Shown: positions 43,480 to 56,361 of the stretch, piece after piece
Layout: each line of letters opens with the position of its first letter
Numbering within the stretch: the first letter of the stretch is position 1
Notes under the pieces: generated by a model
Database searches by the model: none
Told to the model about the DNA's origin: nothing
The model's input: only the letters and a program-made list of their open reading frames with translations
Assembly: GCA_019671005.1 (NCBI GenBank)
Contig: CM033725.1
Span: 35,734,678 to 35,798,677, forward strand
DNA from: Hibiscus mutabilis
Lineage: Eukaryota; Streptophyta; Magnoliopsida; Malvales; Malvaceae
Direction of reading: 5' to 3'
DNA length: 64,000 nucleotides
Made by a program: the position numbers and the translations under genes

Positions 43480-45660
43480 AAATTCTTGAGCCTCTAACTC
43501 CTTTACCGACTCAAGTCGTGCTTTAGGTTTCTCTATAAAGAAATCTTTTTCTCTTTCTGGTCTTTATCCGCTGCCTTTCTCTGAGCAGTATCTCTGTCTT
43601 CTAGTTCAGGTGGCGAATAGCATCATCCACTTCTTGTAAAATTTCCCACCTGATTCACTGCATCTTCCTTCGCTTCTTTTGGTTTTTCCTTTGATTCTTC
43701 CTTTGATGATGTGCTCCCCGGAGTTGTCACCAAGTAGGCATAATTCTAGGGTACTTGTTTGCTATCCTTATATGGAAATGAAGCAGGTGTCTTTATAAAA
43801 AAAACCGGGGAATCATGTTCTTCTGTGGCTCTGTAGCCTTTGCTTTGGTTTTGATCACCAAAGGCTTCATCCTTGCATAATTCCTTCTAGCAGGAGTCTC
43901 GTCCATTGTGCACACACATGGTGTATGGTCTTTTTTTCTCTTTTCGGAGAATTCCAATTCTCCAATGTCCATTTTGGCCTGGAAAAGTTGTTTAAAATCC
44001 TTGCAATGCTGAATCTCGTGTCCTTTTTCTTGATGATACTCACAGTAAAGCTCATCATCGTTATTCACTTTTAAATTTGGCCTCATACCCAAGCCACGGG
44101 TGCTTTAATCTCTGCAACATATTTCTTTATCTTTCTATCTTCCTCCTCATTCACTGTATTCACCCTATTCTTTTGGTGATTGGGTAGTGGGTTGTCCTTC
44201 TCGTCAGACGAGTTGAATGATAGCATTCCTGACTTCCGCAAATCTTCAACCATCCTCTTGAAAGCTGTGCAATTTTCAATAGTATGTCCTTTATTCCCAT
44301 CGTGGTACTTGCACTGGACTTTCTCATCATACCATGGTGGGTATAGGGGAGAGAAAGGTAGAACATGTCATGGCAGCACCATCTCTGCTTGAACTAACTC
44401 CAAAAAGAGTTCAGTATACGTCATGGGGATGGGCAAAAATAGGGTTTCTTGCTTCCCTGGCACCTTCATCCGTCTTTTTGTGGACTTGAGGCCACCTGGT
44501 TGGTTACCTGTGCAGCGGGCTTATTCAAGACTACCCCTTTCGAATAATTGGGGTTGTAGGCGCTCGTCATATTCATGTCGTTGTCCTTCTTCCTGTAAGG
44601 CTTCTTGGTGTCACCTCCATCTAGCTTTCCGCTTTTGATCGCAGCTAAGATCATTTCGCCGTTTATCAGCATGTCTGCAAAACTTTTGGTCGCATGGTTG
44701 ATCATTCTATTGTAGAATGCACCCTTTAAGGTTTCGACGAACATTGGGGTAATCTCGCTCTCTAACAGCGATGGTTGAACCTGTGCAGCGACATCCCGCC
44801 ACCTTTGGGCGTACTGGCGGAAGCTTTCATTGTGTCTTTGTTCCATCCCCTGTAAGACTAGTCTACTTGGGGTCATGTCAGTGACATGCTTGTATTGCTC
44901 TCCGAACGCCCTTGACAGATCCTTCCACGTTCGGATGTTCTCTCGACTCAGATGGGTATACCAGCGGGATGCAGATCCAATCAGACTATCCTGAAAGCAG
45001 TGAATCAAGAGTTTCTCATTGTCCAGGTACATCGACATCTTCCTGCAGTACATGGTTAGGTGAGCATTTGGTCAAGTGGTTTCGTCATATTTGTTAAAGT
45101 CAGAGGTCTTGAATTTTGGTGGGACCATTAGATTAGTCACCAAGCTCAGGTCCTTGGCCTCTGAACCACCATGCATATTTCCTTCCTGGAAAACTCTCAT
45201 CATTTCTTCCAACTTTTTGCAACGCTCTTCCAGCTTCTTGTTTGCATTGTCCTTGTCAGTAATCTCGTCAAGATCTGGGACTTCAAAGTTCTGAGCTTCA
45301 AAGTGATTGACTATGGGTTCTACTGGTGCCCGAACAGATGATTCAGCAAAATGAAAAGGGAACTTGACTTGGGGTGGATTAGCCCCTTTCTGGTTTCCAA
45401 AAACTTCCTCAGAAAACTATGGTATAACATCTGCGTCTTCTCCTCCTTCTGGGTTTTTGAACCCGAATAACGCCGCAATCTGAGTGACTGTCTTCTTGCG
45501 TGACACATCTATTTCCTGTTTCAGATCACTTTCTAGCTTCTCCAGCTTTTCCTGGGTGTTTTTGCAAGTAGCTTCCAGTGATGTTAATCGCTCTCCGGTA
45601 TTAATGGCTTTGGTTCTAGAACGGGCATGGTAGCTATGAGTCGGGTTTGCTATTTTGATT
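43480..45660 (-). pseudogene. Ogre-2 gag (capsid and nucleocapsid)
   Basis: From about 45660 a helical N-terminal part (LEATCKNTQEKLEKLESDLK) is followed by TNLMVPPKFKTSDFNKYDET. The capsid core is in the frame 45053-44466: MYCRKMSMYLDNEKLLIHCF, DSLIGSASRWYTHL, WKDLSRAFGEQYKHVTDM and EQRHNESFRQYAQRWRDV. The nucleocapsid part has two variant zinc knuckles, CKYHDGNKGHTIENC (near 44300) and CEYHQEKGHEIQHC (near 44040), with C-H-H-C ligands. Stops occur after DADVIP (about 45419) and in ETT-PNAHL (about 45076), and the frame shifts near 44460. It lies directly upstream of the protease. Confidence 0.86.
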
Positions 45661-46039
45661 TTCTGTCACATGTTTTAATTAAGTTAATTTCTTATCATGT
45701 TATGGAACGTTATGTACTAATGCAAAGAAAACATAACAAACAAAAGAAAAGATGCAAATGTATACAAACGAAAGGTCATTGATTCCGTGAAACTTTGCTC
45801 AACAAACAGCTCTTTATTAGAATAAGAAAGATTTTTTATTACAAAGTTTTAAACATGTTTACAGATATTTCTCTGCACTAACGCCTAGTTCCTTCATTTC
45901 CTCAATTAACCACATAAGCCTGGGGCCAACTTCTTCGACTGGCCTGATGTGCTGGCGTAGATCAGTAGCTTCTGTAGCCAACATCTTCACATGTTTAGCC
46001 ATATCCTGGATTTAAGTCATAACTGTCCTATCAAACTCC

Positions 46040-48096
46040 CCTCATTCTTGGAATCTTGTAGCGTTGTCTCGAAGACGGGTGAACCAATAGTTATTTCCTC
46101 CATCAATAGCATCTTCAAAGACTAGGATCCTCGTTCTGTACTCTTGAATGATGCCATCCATCTCTTTAACTCGTTCTTTCAGAGAGTCAATTTCATTCAA
46201 GCTGGCCTGAAGCATAGTGTAGGTGTCATCGTTTTGAAGCTCATACAGTGAATGGTTCAAGTCAGCTACCATGGCTTGCAACTCAATCACAAAAGCCTGG
46301 CTTTGCTTCAACTTCTTGTTGGTCGCATCGTATGCAGCTTGTGACTCTAACAAACAGGTCTTGTTGACGTGGGATTCTCTCTTCCATGTGGCCACGCTAT
46401 CTTTTTCTTTCTGGAGGACCCTTTTGCCATTTTCATTTTCAGCTGACTGTTTACCCTTCTTTCTTTCTTTCTTCAGCTAGAGCCTGCCTATATTTCTCTA
46501 TTTCCCGTTTGCCATGTTCGCTTTTCTTGTTCACAGCTTATTCTATTTCCTGCTTCCACTGTTCTGGGCTCTTCCTCAAATCTGCATTTCTGACTATAGT
46601 CAGGAATTTCAGAAAATCGACCCTTTGAATCTTGAACTTTTGCTCTAGGTTCTTGTACATCTTTGTCACACCGTCTGTCTCTCCCTTTTATTTCTCAACA
46701 TCCAGACTCGCCACTGCTCTTGCAAAGAGTCCATTTTGGCCTTGGTCTTTTTGAGCTCAGCCCTCAAAATATCAACTTCGGATGGAAGCACTTTTAGATG
46801 CTCTTCTATGGGCTTGACCTGGTCAGTGAGAGGTAGAACCTTGTCATTCATTCTCATGCGCCTCCAGACATCGTAATCAGGGGTAACCATACATCCACTG
46901 TCATGCTCCACTTTCACCCGATAGCATTGTTTCTAGGATTCGCTGATGGCGTGGACCCTTTCTTTGAACTCTCCCTAAAACTCAAACTTTGTAGAATTAA
47001 GACCTGCAGTGAAAGGAACAAACTATAACGAGCCATATTGTCGTGAAACCAACAGTGGAGCGCAACCAATTCCGGCCCAGATTCCAAGTAACATAAGATG
47101 GTTAAAATCTCCACATTTATATAGGATCTTGGTGTGACCTAACCACGGAACCCTCTAGACAATATCCTGATCCCGATGATCTCTGAAGATGTCTGTCCAT
47201 TTCTTCCTCTTCAAAACTGGCCAATTCTTTTCTAGAAAGTCGCAAAGTGGAGAAAAATTCGGGGAGAACGTTTTGGGCAGGACTAGAGTTGGACACTTTC
47301 AGAAATGGCTAAAGGCCCAAACTTGAAGCAACTGAGCACAACCTCTAAAACGCACGCCTTCCAGCTTCTGGCACACATTTAAAGAAATGAAGGTCTCAGC
47401 AAGCACCACTGGTACTGGATTAGTATCTCTTTTCAACTGCTCGAAAAGATCCAACATAGCCACATCAATGTTACCTAGAACTCTTGGAAAGATGACCAGA
47501 CCATAGATCGCAATGGCTAACAAATCCACCCTCTTTTCTCTATTGGGGTGAGTAGAGATAATGTTTCGGATGCTCCACCATGGAAAGAAAAAGCTACCAC
47601 CTCTTTTTTGAATCAACCCCTTGACCCATTCATCTCTCATTCCAGCAAAGGTTTTAAGTCTCAAGTGTGCATTCTTGTTCTTGGGCGGCTTAGCATAGAC
47701 CCGGTCTCTCCTTACTCTATGCAGGTTAAAAAGTGTAGCATACTCTTGGAAAGTAGGCATCATATCTTCACCATTGAATGTGAAGCAACAGTACCCAAGA
47801 TTCCAGAATTGGATCAGCGCTTTTAGAAACGGCTCAGCTACTTGTACATTCAACAAATAAGCTATGTCGCCATATGCATCAAGGAACAATTGCTTGGTTG
47901 AATAGTCGAAATGCTCCCAGATATCTCGTAATTCTTGCACATTATTCTGTTTAACACTGACGTGGGCATACTCGGAAGTTTCAGTCACATGTTCACTCGT
48001 CAGACTATCCCCATATGCATGCTGGTTGACTTTAGACCAGTGAAACACATCTGCATTGTCTTCCTCTTTCTGAAGAAGTCTCACATCCATGATCAC
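46040..48096 (-). pseudogene. Ogre-2 ORF1: DUF7745-like protein plus coiled coils
   Basis: The frame 48096-47299 (265 codons) contains the helical domain typical of the reading frame before gag in Tat/Ogre elements: LRDIWEHFDYSTKQLFLDAY, YGDIAYLLNVQV, LKALIQFWNLGYCCFTFNGE and MMPTFQEYATLFNL, then WSIRNIISTHPNREKRVDLL and AIAIYGLVIFPRVLGNID. Homology continues after several stops to DSGCMVTPDYDVWRRMRMND (about 46910) and two coiled-coil pieces (46917-46666, 46395-46042). The start at 48096 is the first ATG of the open frame, about 700 bp downstream of the primer site. Its function is unknown. The N-terminal domain is well kept while the C-terminal half is broken. Confidence 0.83.
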
Positions 48097-48810
48097 AGAG
48101 CTGTCTTTTTTAACCGAGCAAGTATCTTAAGAAACAACCCCTTCTTTATTATGGAATGATAATGCAAAAAGCATGCAACAAACAAAACAAGGAAATGATT
48201 AGAACACATTTAAGAACATGATTAGACATAAGGGTCCAAAATAATTCCATTACATGAATAGTAACTGGGCAGCACATTCTAACACTTCTAGACATGTTTC
48301 CACGGACTATCCCTACAAAACAATCTTGACCGAACTCTAAAACCTAGGTTTTCCCGCATGGCTCTAGAGGGGTGGGCTGCTAGATTCTCAAATAAGTTTA
48401 GTTCTAAAAGGTTCACAAATTGTCCTCGTTGTCCCCTACTAAAGGGTAGCAAGGCCCCTGATTCTTTCCCATTATAGGCTTCAAACGAAACAGGTTCAAC
48501 TTAGGGGGACCCACTCCTATGCCCATACGGAGGATCAGTATCCACACGAAGACATAGGGCATGAGCCTCGACGGTACTTACTAGGCCCATACGGAGAATC
48601 AATATTCCTACGAGAGCAATAGTGTTTTCCCCCCACTTAAACGAACGGGGCGAAGCTCGGATCTAGAGCTTGAAATTAAGTCTTAAATGCGTAAAATGGA
48701 ATTAAATTTATAAACGGACAATAATTTTAAGCTCTATGCAAATTCTGACTTTTTAAACAAAGTGTAATCAACTTGTGGCCTGACTCTCTTTTTTGTAAAA
48801 ACAAAAAGAA

Positions 48811-48828
48811 TCCCCAGCGGAGTCGCCA
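48811..48828 (-). promoter_or_regulatory. Ogre-2 primer-binding site (tRNA-Arg type)
   Basis: The minus strand reads TGGCGACTCCGCTGGGGA, the site typical of Ogre/Tat elements (TGGCGACTCCACTGGGGA-like). It begins about 10 bp from the LTR end and fixes the element orientation. Confidence 0.87.
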
Positions 48829-48837
48829 AGCTATCAT

Positions 48838-51137
48838 AACCCTCTCGGGCTTTGACATTTCGGCAAAAAAATTAAAATCAATGGAGTCGCCACCAATCTT
48901 TTTTAAAAAAAGGTGTGATTGGATCACCTAAATTTGGGTTATTTTAATAAAAACATTTTATTTTCATCAAAATAACATCTTTTGGTTTGCAAAAAACACA
49001 AAAATCGGGTTCGGGAGCGCCCAAAAATTGGTACCTTGTCGTTTACAAAAGGCTTAAAAAGTCAGATTTTGCGAATTCTTATAGAGCTTTAAACTATTGT
49101 CCGTTTATGAATTTAATTCTATTTTAGCAGCCATACCACCCAAAAATGAACTCCAATCACCGCCAACACTTTTGGCGCTAACCCGTCATTTCCGTTTAGT
49201 AAGGCACCACATTAATTAAATTTCACTTTTTTACAGGCAAACAATGAATAATTAATTTGTTGAAAATTTTATTAATTCTAAATTAATATTTACAAAACCT
49301 AAAGAACTCTAAATGTTTTAGCCTATTTTGGGGTTTAAATTTAATTAAGTGTGTTTTATTTTTTGTGAAAGGAATTTTATTACAAAGAGATCTCTATCTA
49401 AGCTTTGAGGACCTATTTCTAAAGTCAACTTAATTCTAAAGCAACAAGACAAGAAGATAGAATTTACAAAGCTTAAAACATTTTTATTTTATGTTTTCCA
49501 TTTTTTTAAGTTTTTTGTTTTTTTTAAAACTAAACTTTTTATATTTTTGTTTTACTTAAAAACCTTTACTACTTTTTATTTGAAAAAAGTTGTCATTTTT
49601 ATGTTTTAAAAAAATACTTTTTGTTTTTTAAACTTGCATTGTTTTTATGTTTTTTTAAAAGAAGATTTTTAGAATGTTTCAAAACATTTATTATTGTTTC
49701 TTTTCAAATACACTCTTTTTAAGAAAAAAAAAAGAAATTTTTTAGGGTTTTTAAGTATTAAAAATCATCTATTTATCTTAAAAGAACGATTTATTATTCT
49801 TTTCTTTTATTTTTTTAAAAATATTTATTTTTATGTTTTTAAAAATATTTCTTTCATTTTCAGAATTTTAAAATAGAGAAAAAAATATGAAATGGGTGAA
49901 AATAAGTGGTCCAAAATGATTTGGGCTTAAAGCCCACAAACAACATTTTTTTTCATTTTTTAGAAAACAAATGGATCAAACACCATACTTTAATAAAAAA
50001 AAGTTCTTGGTGTTCATCAAAGGGGATGAACAAGGAGGAGGGCCACCGTGCCGGCCGCCATCCACTGGCAAATAAGAAAACAAAACAATATAATTAAATA
50101 AGAAAACAAAACAATAAAAGATTAAATCGAACAAACCTAGATTAACATAAAATTATATGAACATAATAAGAAGCAAATAAGAACATTAGAATGAACAAAT
50201 AAAAACATAATTAAAATTAGAAAAGAAAAAGGGGAGAAATTATACCGACAAAGTGGCAAAATTCTTGTTTTTCCTCCTCGAAAATTAGAAAAATGCCGCT
50301 CCAAACTCGAACTAATTCCAACAACTTCCCAACAATTTTCAGAGTATTTTTCAGAGTATTTTCGGATGAATTTTCAATGTTTCTTGAACAATACAAATTG
50401 GGCACTATTTATAGGGTTTGGAGGATTGGGATTCAAGGCAAATTGGGGACAAAATCCCCATTTTCAACCCATAAAATCATCCAATCTGATCAGCACAGCT
50501 TCAATTTGTTGAAATTCATCCTGAATTTCATCTGATTCGACTCTAATTTGGGAGATTTTGCCCCTAATTAAATTAGGGTTTGAACCCTTTTCCCCTTCAA
50601 TTGGTGAGCTACTGGCGACGATAAGGGATAGGGTCGGCTGCAGTGGACTCAACCGGCCGAGACGAGTCGACCGGCACCAACCACGGCGGCCGTCGGACCC
50701 AGGGACGGCGCAATCGGCACCGGTAGCTGGCCACCAGCCGTTCGACGCAGGGGATTTGGGGAGTAAATCCGGCGCAAGTGGCAGCACGGGTTGGCCCTCT
50801 TCCCCCCTTTTTTCATTCGATCCAAGCCATCCGTATTTTCACCCTCGAATCCAACGGTCTCAAATAAACCTGAAAAAAGATAAATGGGTTAGTTTGGGCC
50901 TCTTAAAAATAAAATAGGTTCCTCATTTATTATTTTTCTAGTGTTTTTTATTTAAATGGATTTATTTTGGGTTATTATTTTAAAAAAAGGTTTTATGAAC
51001 CATATTTTCCTCCCTTTTTATTTTAAATGGACTCACAATTATTTTTTTGTATTTTATTTAAAATGGGCTTATTATTATTTTTTATATTATGTATTAATTT
51101 TTTATTTTTTTAAATGGGTAAAAATTAAGTGACAACA
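48838..51137 (-). mobile_element. Ogre-2 5' LTR
   Basis: About 2.3 kb, homologous to 34676-37069. On the minus strand it begins TGTTGTCACTT at 51137. It has a TATA box (50413-50405) and a GC-rich block (50585-50780). Relative to the 3' LTR it lacks 35 bp at 49017 and about 20 bp in the GC-rich block. A second primer-site-like TGGCGACTCC lies inside it at 48892-48883. Confidence 0.88.
50405..50413 (-). promoter_or_regulatory. Putative TATA box, Ogre-2 5' LTR
   Basis: The minus strand reads TATAAATAG, the expected promoter of the element. The GC-rich block lies upstream of it in U3. Confidence 0.6.
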
Positions 51138-51140
51138 CCC

Positions 51141-52600
51141 ACTTGAACCCGAGATAGAACGAGTTCTTCATAGAAGAAGACGAGAACAAGGAGTAGCAAT
51201 GGTAGAACAACCTGATAACCCAATCGGCAATCTAAATGCCAATGGTAACCAGAACATCGTAGTAAGAGGATGAGGAGATCAAGTTGTACAACCTTTTCGT
51301 AACAGACCCATTCGAGACTACTTAGAGAAAGATCTCAACGGTCTCAATCCAGGAGTTGTCGCACCTGAGATAGAAGCCACCCACTTTGAATTAAAACATG
51401 TGATGTTCAACACGATCAACACAATTGGCCAATTTGGCGGCTCGGCAACTGAAGATGCCGTACAACATCTCAAATTATTCCTGGAGATTTGCAATTCATT
51501 CAAGCTACAAGGAGGCCATGAAGATATCCTAAGGCTGAAATTATTTCCCTATTCACTGAGGGATAGGGCAAAAACGTGGCTGAATAGTATTCCATCTGGA
51601 TCTATAGGATCTTGGACGGATTTGTGTCATGATTTTATTACTAGATTTAGTTCTACAAATATGACTGATAAGTTGTGTAATGATATTACTTCTTTTCGGC
51701 AGGCAGATGATGAATCCATGTACGAGGCTTGGGAGCGATACAGAGAGCTTTTACACAAATGTCCTATGCACGGATTCCCATTGTGGACGCAAGTGATGAT
51801 GTTCTACAACTCAGTGAACACACCGACAAGGATGATGCTAGATGCCTCAGCAAATGGCTTACACCTCAACAAGTCACCTGAGGAAGCGATAGAAATTTTG
51901 AACCGTCTTGCCAATAATGATTATCAGTTCCCAACCACCCGAACAGGAATAGTCAAACGCAATGCCACGATAAATGAGCTTGATTCATCAGGATATATTT
52001 CTGCACAATTGGCCGCTTTAACCAATATGGTTAAGAACATGCAGTGACCTAGCAACACACAGGAGATCAAGGTAGTAGATTCAATTTGTGATTTATGTAA
52101 TGGTAACCATGATTCTTCTGAGTGTCTGCAGAACCCAGAATCTAGCTTTTACGTTGGAAACTACAACTGGAACAACAATGTGATGTCCAACACTTACAAT
52201 CCAGCCTATAGAAAGCACCCTAATTTCTCATGGAGTAATCCCAACGATGCCCTCAACCAGAGCAGTCATAATGTACAAGCAACAGGATTCCATCAGAACT
52301 TGCCACAGCAACAGATGCCGCAGCAACAATCAACACCATCCAGTTCTTTGGAGAATTCTCTTAATGCTTTCATGTTAAAAACTGAATCTTATATGGCTGA
52401 GAATAGTAATTTCATGAAAAGGAATGATGACTTTATCAACAGGACTTAGATGAGATTGCAAAACCAAGAGGCGACCCTAAAGAAATTGGAGATACAAGTC
52501 GGGCAATTTTCTTAAAACTTGAACACAAGACCAATGGGCAGTTTACCTACTGATACTGAAGTCGCCATCATTCCCACAAGGTTGAAACGAAAAAAGCAAG
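51141..52600 (+). pseudogene. Athila gag, main part
   Basis: The frame resumes after Ogre-2 with LEPEIERVLHRRRRE and GNLNANGNQNIVVRG, then a TGA (51269), and continues as the 215-codon frame to 52047. This contains the gag core FELKHVMFNTINTIGQFGG, LKLFLEICNSFKLQG, LKLFPYSLRDRAKTWLNSIP and FITRFSSTNMT, with ESMYEAWERYRELLHKCPMH. A stop follows KNMQ, then a zinc knuckle CDLCNGNHDSSEC (near 52090-52130) and an asparagine/glutamine-rich stretch. Further stops lie at 52447, 52513 and about 52606. The protein would form the particle core; the knuckle type CX2CX3HX4C is usual for Athila. Confidence 0.88.
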
Positions 52601-52614
52601 AATACTAGTTTAAG

Positions 52615-53390
52615 AAGTTCTTTGACATCTTGAAGCAAGTCCACATCAATTTGCCATTGGTTGAAGCAATAGAACAAATGTTGAACTATGCTAAGTTCCT
52701 TAAAGACATCATCTCTAAGAGGACTAGGCTAGGGGAATTTGAAACAGTTGCTATGACAAAAGGATGCATGGCCATGCTACATAATCGCATGCCACCCAAG
52801 CTTAAAGATCCCGGCAGTTTCGCAATACCATGTTCGATTGAAAACCACTATGTTGGGAAAGCATTATGCAATCTTGGAGCAAGCATAAATTTGATGCCCA
52901 AAGTAGTTTTTCAAAAATTGGGAATCGGGAAAGCAAGACCTACAATGGTTATGCTACAGCTTGCTGACAGATCCTATGTACATCCAGAGGGAAAAATCGA
53001 GGATATACTGGTAAGAGTTGATAAATTTATTTTTCTCGCTGATTTTATTGTTCAGGATTGTGAAGCAGATCAGTTCACACCTATTATCCTTGGGAGAACC
53101 TTCCTAGCTATAGGAAGAACATTGATTGATGTTGAAAAGAGAGAACTCACAATGAGGGTGAACGACCAGTAAGTCAAGCTGAACGTGTTTCAAACCCTAA
53201 AACATGCCAAAAATCTAGAAGAATGTCAATTCATCCATGCCTCAACTAAATTCAATTTTAATGTGGAAGAGAATTGCCTCGGCAATTTCATTACTGAACA
53301 AGAAGAACCTGAGGAGTTCGAGGAACCGATCGATGATGATCTGAACAACAAAGAACAAGAAGAAGCAAACTAGATAGTAAATCGACCAGG
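52615..53390 (+). pseudogene. Athila protease
   Basis: The frame 52630-53172 carries QVHINLPLVEAIEQMLNYAK, MPPKLKDPGSFAIPCSIEN and the protease site CNLGASINLMP, where Athila elements have CDLGAS. The catalytic Asp is thus Asn. DFIVQDCEADQFTPIILGRT and FLAIGRTLIDVEKRELTMRV complete the fold. After a stop at 53170 a glutamate-rich linker (53185-53373) leads to RT. The Asp-to-Asn change alone should abolish cleavage. Confidence 0.88.
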
Positions 53391-53394
53391 TACA

Positions 53395-55215
53395 CACTTC
53401 GAACCATTGGATTACACAGGTAAGGAAGGTAAACTTGAGAAACCCTCAATTGAACAACCTCTCATTCTTGAGTTGAAACCATTGCGAGGGAAATTAAAAT
53501 ATGCTTATAAAGGAATCAATAATACATTGCCCATAATTATTTCTTCGAAGTTGCAGCCTGAACAGGAAAAGAAGTTGATTGATATGTTGAAGCTACACAA
53601 AAAGGTAATAGGATGGACTATCACAGACTTGAAGGGAATTAGTCCAACAGTGTGCATGCATAAGATCTTGTTGGAGGATAACCACAAACCCTCCATTGAA
53701 GTACAAAGAAGACTCAATCCCAACATGAAGGGGGTCGTGATGAAAGAAATCATCAAATGGCTTGATGCTAGTATAATATATCCTATCTCTAATAGTACAT
53801 GGGTAAGTCTGGTACAATGTGTACCGAAAAAGGGAGGTATAACCGTGGTAAGCAATGAAAGCAACGAACTAGTCCCAACTAGGACTGTGACTGGTTGGAG
53901 GGTTTGTATGGATTACCGCAAGTTAAATAAAGCTACTAGGAAAGATCACTTTCCTTTGCCATTTATTGACCAAATGTTTGACCGACTTGTGGGTAAATCT
54001 TTTTACTATTTTCTTGATGGCTACTCAGGTTATAACCAAATTGCCATAGCACCCGATGATTAGGCAAATACCACTTTCACATGCCCGTATGGTACTTATG
54101 CTTTCTGAAGGATGCCGTTTGGATTATGCAATGCTCTGGCAACTTTCCAAAGATGTATGATGGCAATTTTCTCCGACATGGTCGAAGATTTCCTGGAAAT
54201 TTTCATGGACGATTTTTTGGTATTCAGAGACAACTTCAACAATTGTTTCGGCAATTTGGAGAAAGTGCTAACAAGATGTGAAGAATCTGATCTAGTGCTC
54301 AATTGGGAGAAGTGTCACTTTATGGTAGATGAAGGTATAGTGCTCGCTCACAAGATTTCCTCCAAAGGAATTGAAGTTGACAGAGCCAAGATGGAAGTGA
54401 TCGAAAAATTGCCACCACCAAATTCAGTCGAAGGAATTTGAAGTTTTCTCAGTCATGCAGGTTTTTACAGAAGGTTTATTTATAATTTTTCCAAAATCTC
54501 TAAACCTTTGTGCAACTTGCTTGAACAGGACAAAGCTTTTACTTTTGATGATTCATGCGTCCAAGTATTTGAAACCTTGAAGAAGCAACTTGCCTCGGCA
54601 CCTATTGTTGTTTCGCCCGACTGGACCTTACCTTTTGAACTCATATGCGATGCAAGTGATTTTGCGGTAGGAGCCGTTTTAGGGTAACACACAGGTAAAA
54701 TTTTCCATGTGATATACTACACTAGTAAAACCCCTAATGGTGCTCAAATGAACTACACCACTACAGAAAAAGAGTTACTAGCCGTGGTTTTTGCTTTTGA
54801 AAAATTTCGCTCCTACTTGATCGGGACCAAGGTAATTGTTCATACTGACCACTCGGCAATTAAGTACCTTTTCGCTAAGAAATATGCCAAACCTCGTTTG
54901 ATTCATTGGATTTTACTTTTACAAGAATTTGACATTGAAATTAATGACAGGAAAGGAACAGAGAATCAAGTTGCCAATTATCTGTCACGCCTAGAAATCA
55001 GCAATAAGGAGGACGCAGATGTGGAGATATGCGACACATTCCTAGATAAGCAAATGTTAGTTGCCTTGGCAATACCATGGTATGTAGATTTAGTTAATTT
55101 CCTTGTTAGTGGCATTTTACCTTACGACCTTACTCACCAGGGAAAGAAGCGGTTCCGACATGAGGCTAAGCACTATTATTGGGACGAGCCTCTTTTATTT
55201 AAACGATGTGTAGAT
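53395..55215 (+). pseudogene. Athila reverse transcriptase and RNase H
   Basis: RT starts with LKYAYKGINNTLPIIISSKL and QEKKLIDMLKLHKKVIGWTI, followed by VCMDYRKLNKATRKDHFPLP and FLDGYSGYNQIAIAPDD. A stop occurs at 54061 and another at 54106, then the frame runs RMPFGLCNALATFQRCMMAI and IFMDDFLVF, the FMDD form of the catalytic box used by Athila. After a stop at 54439 come GFYRRFIYNFSKISKPL and RNase H: ELICDASDFAVGAVLG, a stop, YTTTEKELLAVVFAFEKFRS and HTDHSAIKYLF. Four stops inactivate it; catalytic residues are kept. Confidence 0.92.
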
Positions 55216-56361
55216 CAGGTTATAAGACAATGTGTCCCTGAGGAAGAGTAACAAAATGTGCTCCGGCAATGCCATGCTTCACCATATAGAGGCCATTTTG
55301 GAGGCACTCGCACTGTGGCAAAAGTCTTGCAATCCAGTTTATACTGGCCCACACTCTACAAAGATGCCCAAGAATTTTATAAGCAGTGCGATCGTTGTCA
55401 AAGAACAAGCAATATCTCTCAGCGACATGAGATTCCACTTCAAAAAATCCTTGAAGTGGAGCTATTCGATGTATGGGGAATTGATTTCATGGGACCCTTT
55501 GCTTTTTCATGTGGAAATCTATAAATCCTTCTAGCCGTCGATTATGTGTCCAAATAGGTCAAAACAATCGAAACTCCCAGAAACGACTCCAAAACCGTTC
55601 AAAGATTCTTATAGAAAAATATATTTACACGGTTTAGAATACTAAGGGTAATTATCAGTGATGAACGCAAGCAATTCAACAACAAACTTATTGCCAAAGT
55701 CTTGCAACGTTTCGGAGTGTCACATAAAATTGCCACGGCATATCACCCACAAACAAATGGACAAGCCGATATCTCCAATCGAGAATTAAAGGGTATCCTT
55801 GAGAAGGTTGCCAATCCCTCTCGAAAAGATTGGTCATTGAGGTTAGACGATGCACTTTGGGCTTACCGAACCGCATTCAAAACACCCCTAGGTATGTCTC
55901 CCTTCCGACTTGTCTATGGCAAAACTTGCCACTTACCGGTGGAAATCAAGCACAAAGCATATTGGGCTATCAAAACCGTGAACATAGATTGGGAGAATAC
56001 GGTACAAAAGCGTCTACTGGACCTTAACGAGATAGAGGAATTTTGTGCCTTATCTTACGACAACGCAAGAATCTACAAGGAGAAAACGAAGCGCTGCCAT
56101 GACAATAAGCTATTGCCAAGGCAATACTTGCTCGGGCAATTAGTACTCCTCTTCAACTCTCAGCTGAAACTCTTCCCGGGAAAATTGAGATCGAGATGGT
56201 CAGGGCCCTTCGAAGTTGTAAAACCTTTCTCCCATGGTGCCATGATAATCAAGTCCACCATCGACGGACATGAGTTCAAAGTTAATGGACAAAGATTGAA
56301 GCACTACGCCGGCACCCATGTTGAATGCGACAATGAAGTGGTCACTTTAGGTGATGCATGA
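55216..56361 (+). pseudogene. Athila integrase
   Basis: The zinc finger HASPYRGHFGGTRT...CDRCQRT (55264-55410) precedes the core: VWGIDFMGPFAFSCGNL, a stop, AVDYVSK, a second stop, IISDERKQF, then an open 219-codon frame with AYHPQTNGQADISNRELKGI. The catalytic Glu of the usual NGQAEISNRE is Asp. The C-terminal part has FRLVYGKTCHLPVEIKHKAY, LPRQYLLGQLVLLFNSQLKL and FPGKLRSRWSGPFEVVKPF, ending at 56361. At least three stops lie between 55524 and 55610. It would insert element DNA and is inactive. Confidence 0.92.

Larger units (their letters stand above)
34676..51137 (-). mobile_element. Ogre-2: Ogre/Tat Ty3/Gypsy element nested in Athila gag
   Basis: A full-length element on the minus strand has LTRs at about 48838-51137 (5') and 34676-37069 (3'). 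It also has a tRNA-Arg-type primer site, ORF1, coiled coils, gag, protease, G-patch-like segment, an intron, RT, RNase H, extra RNase H and integrase, and a repetitive 3' region. All genes point opposite to the host Athila element. It splits Athila gag between about codon 15 and LEPEIERV. The exact ends and a target duplication could not be fixed. Stops in gag and RT and a YVDD-to-YVGD change make it non-autonomous now, but a 484-codon RNase H-integrase frame is still open, so it is the youngest large element here. Confidence 0.93.
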
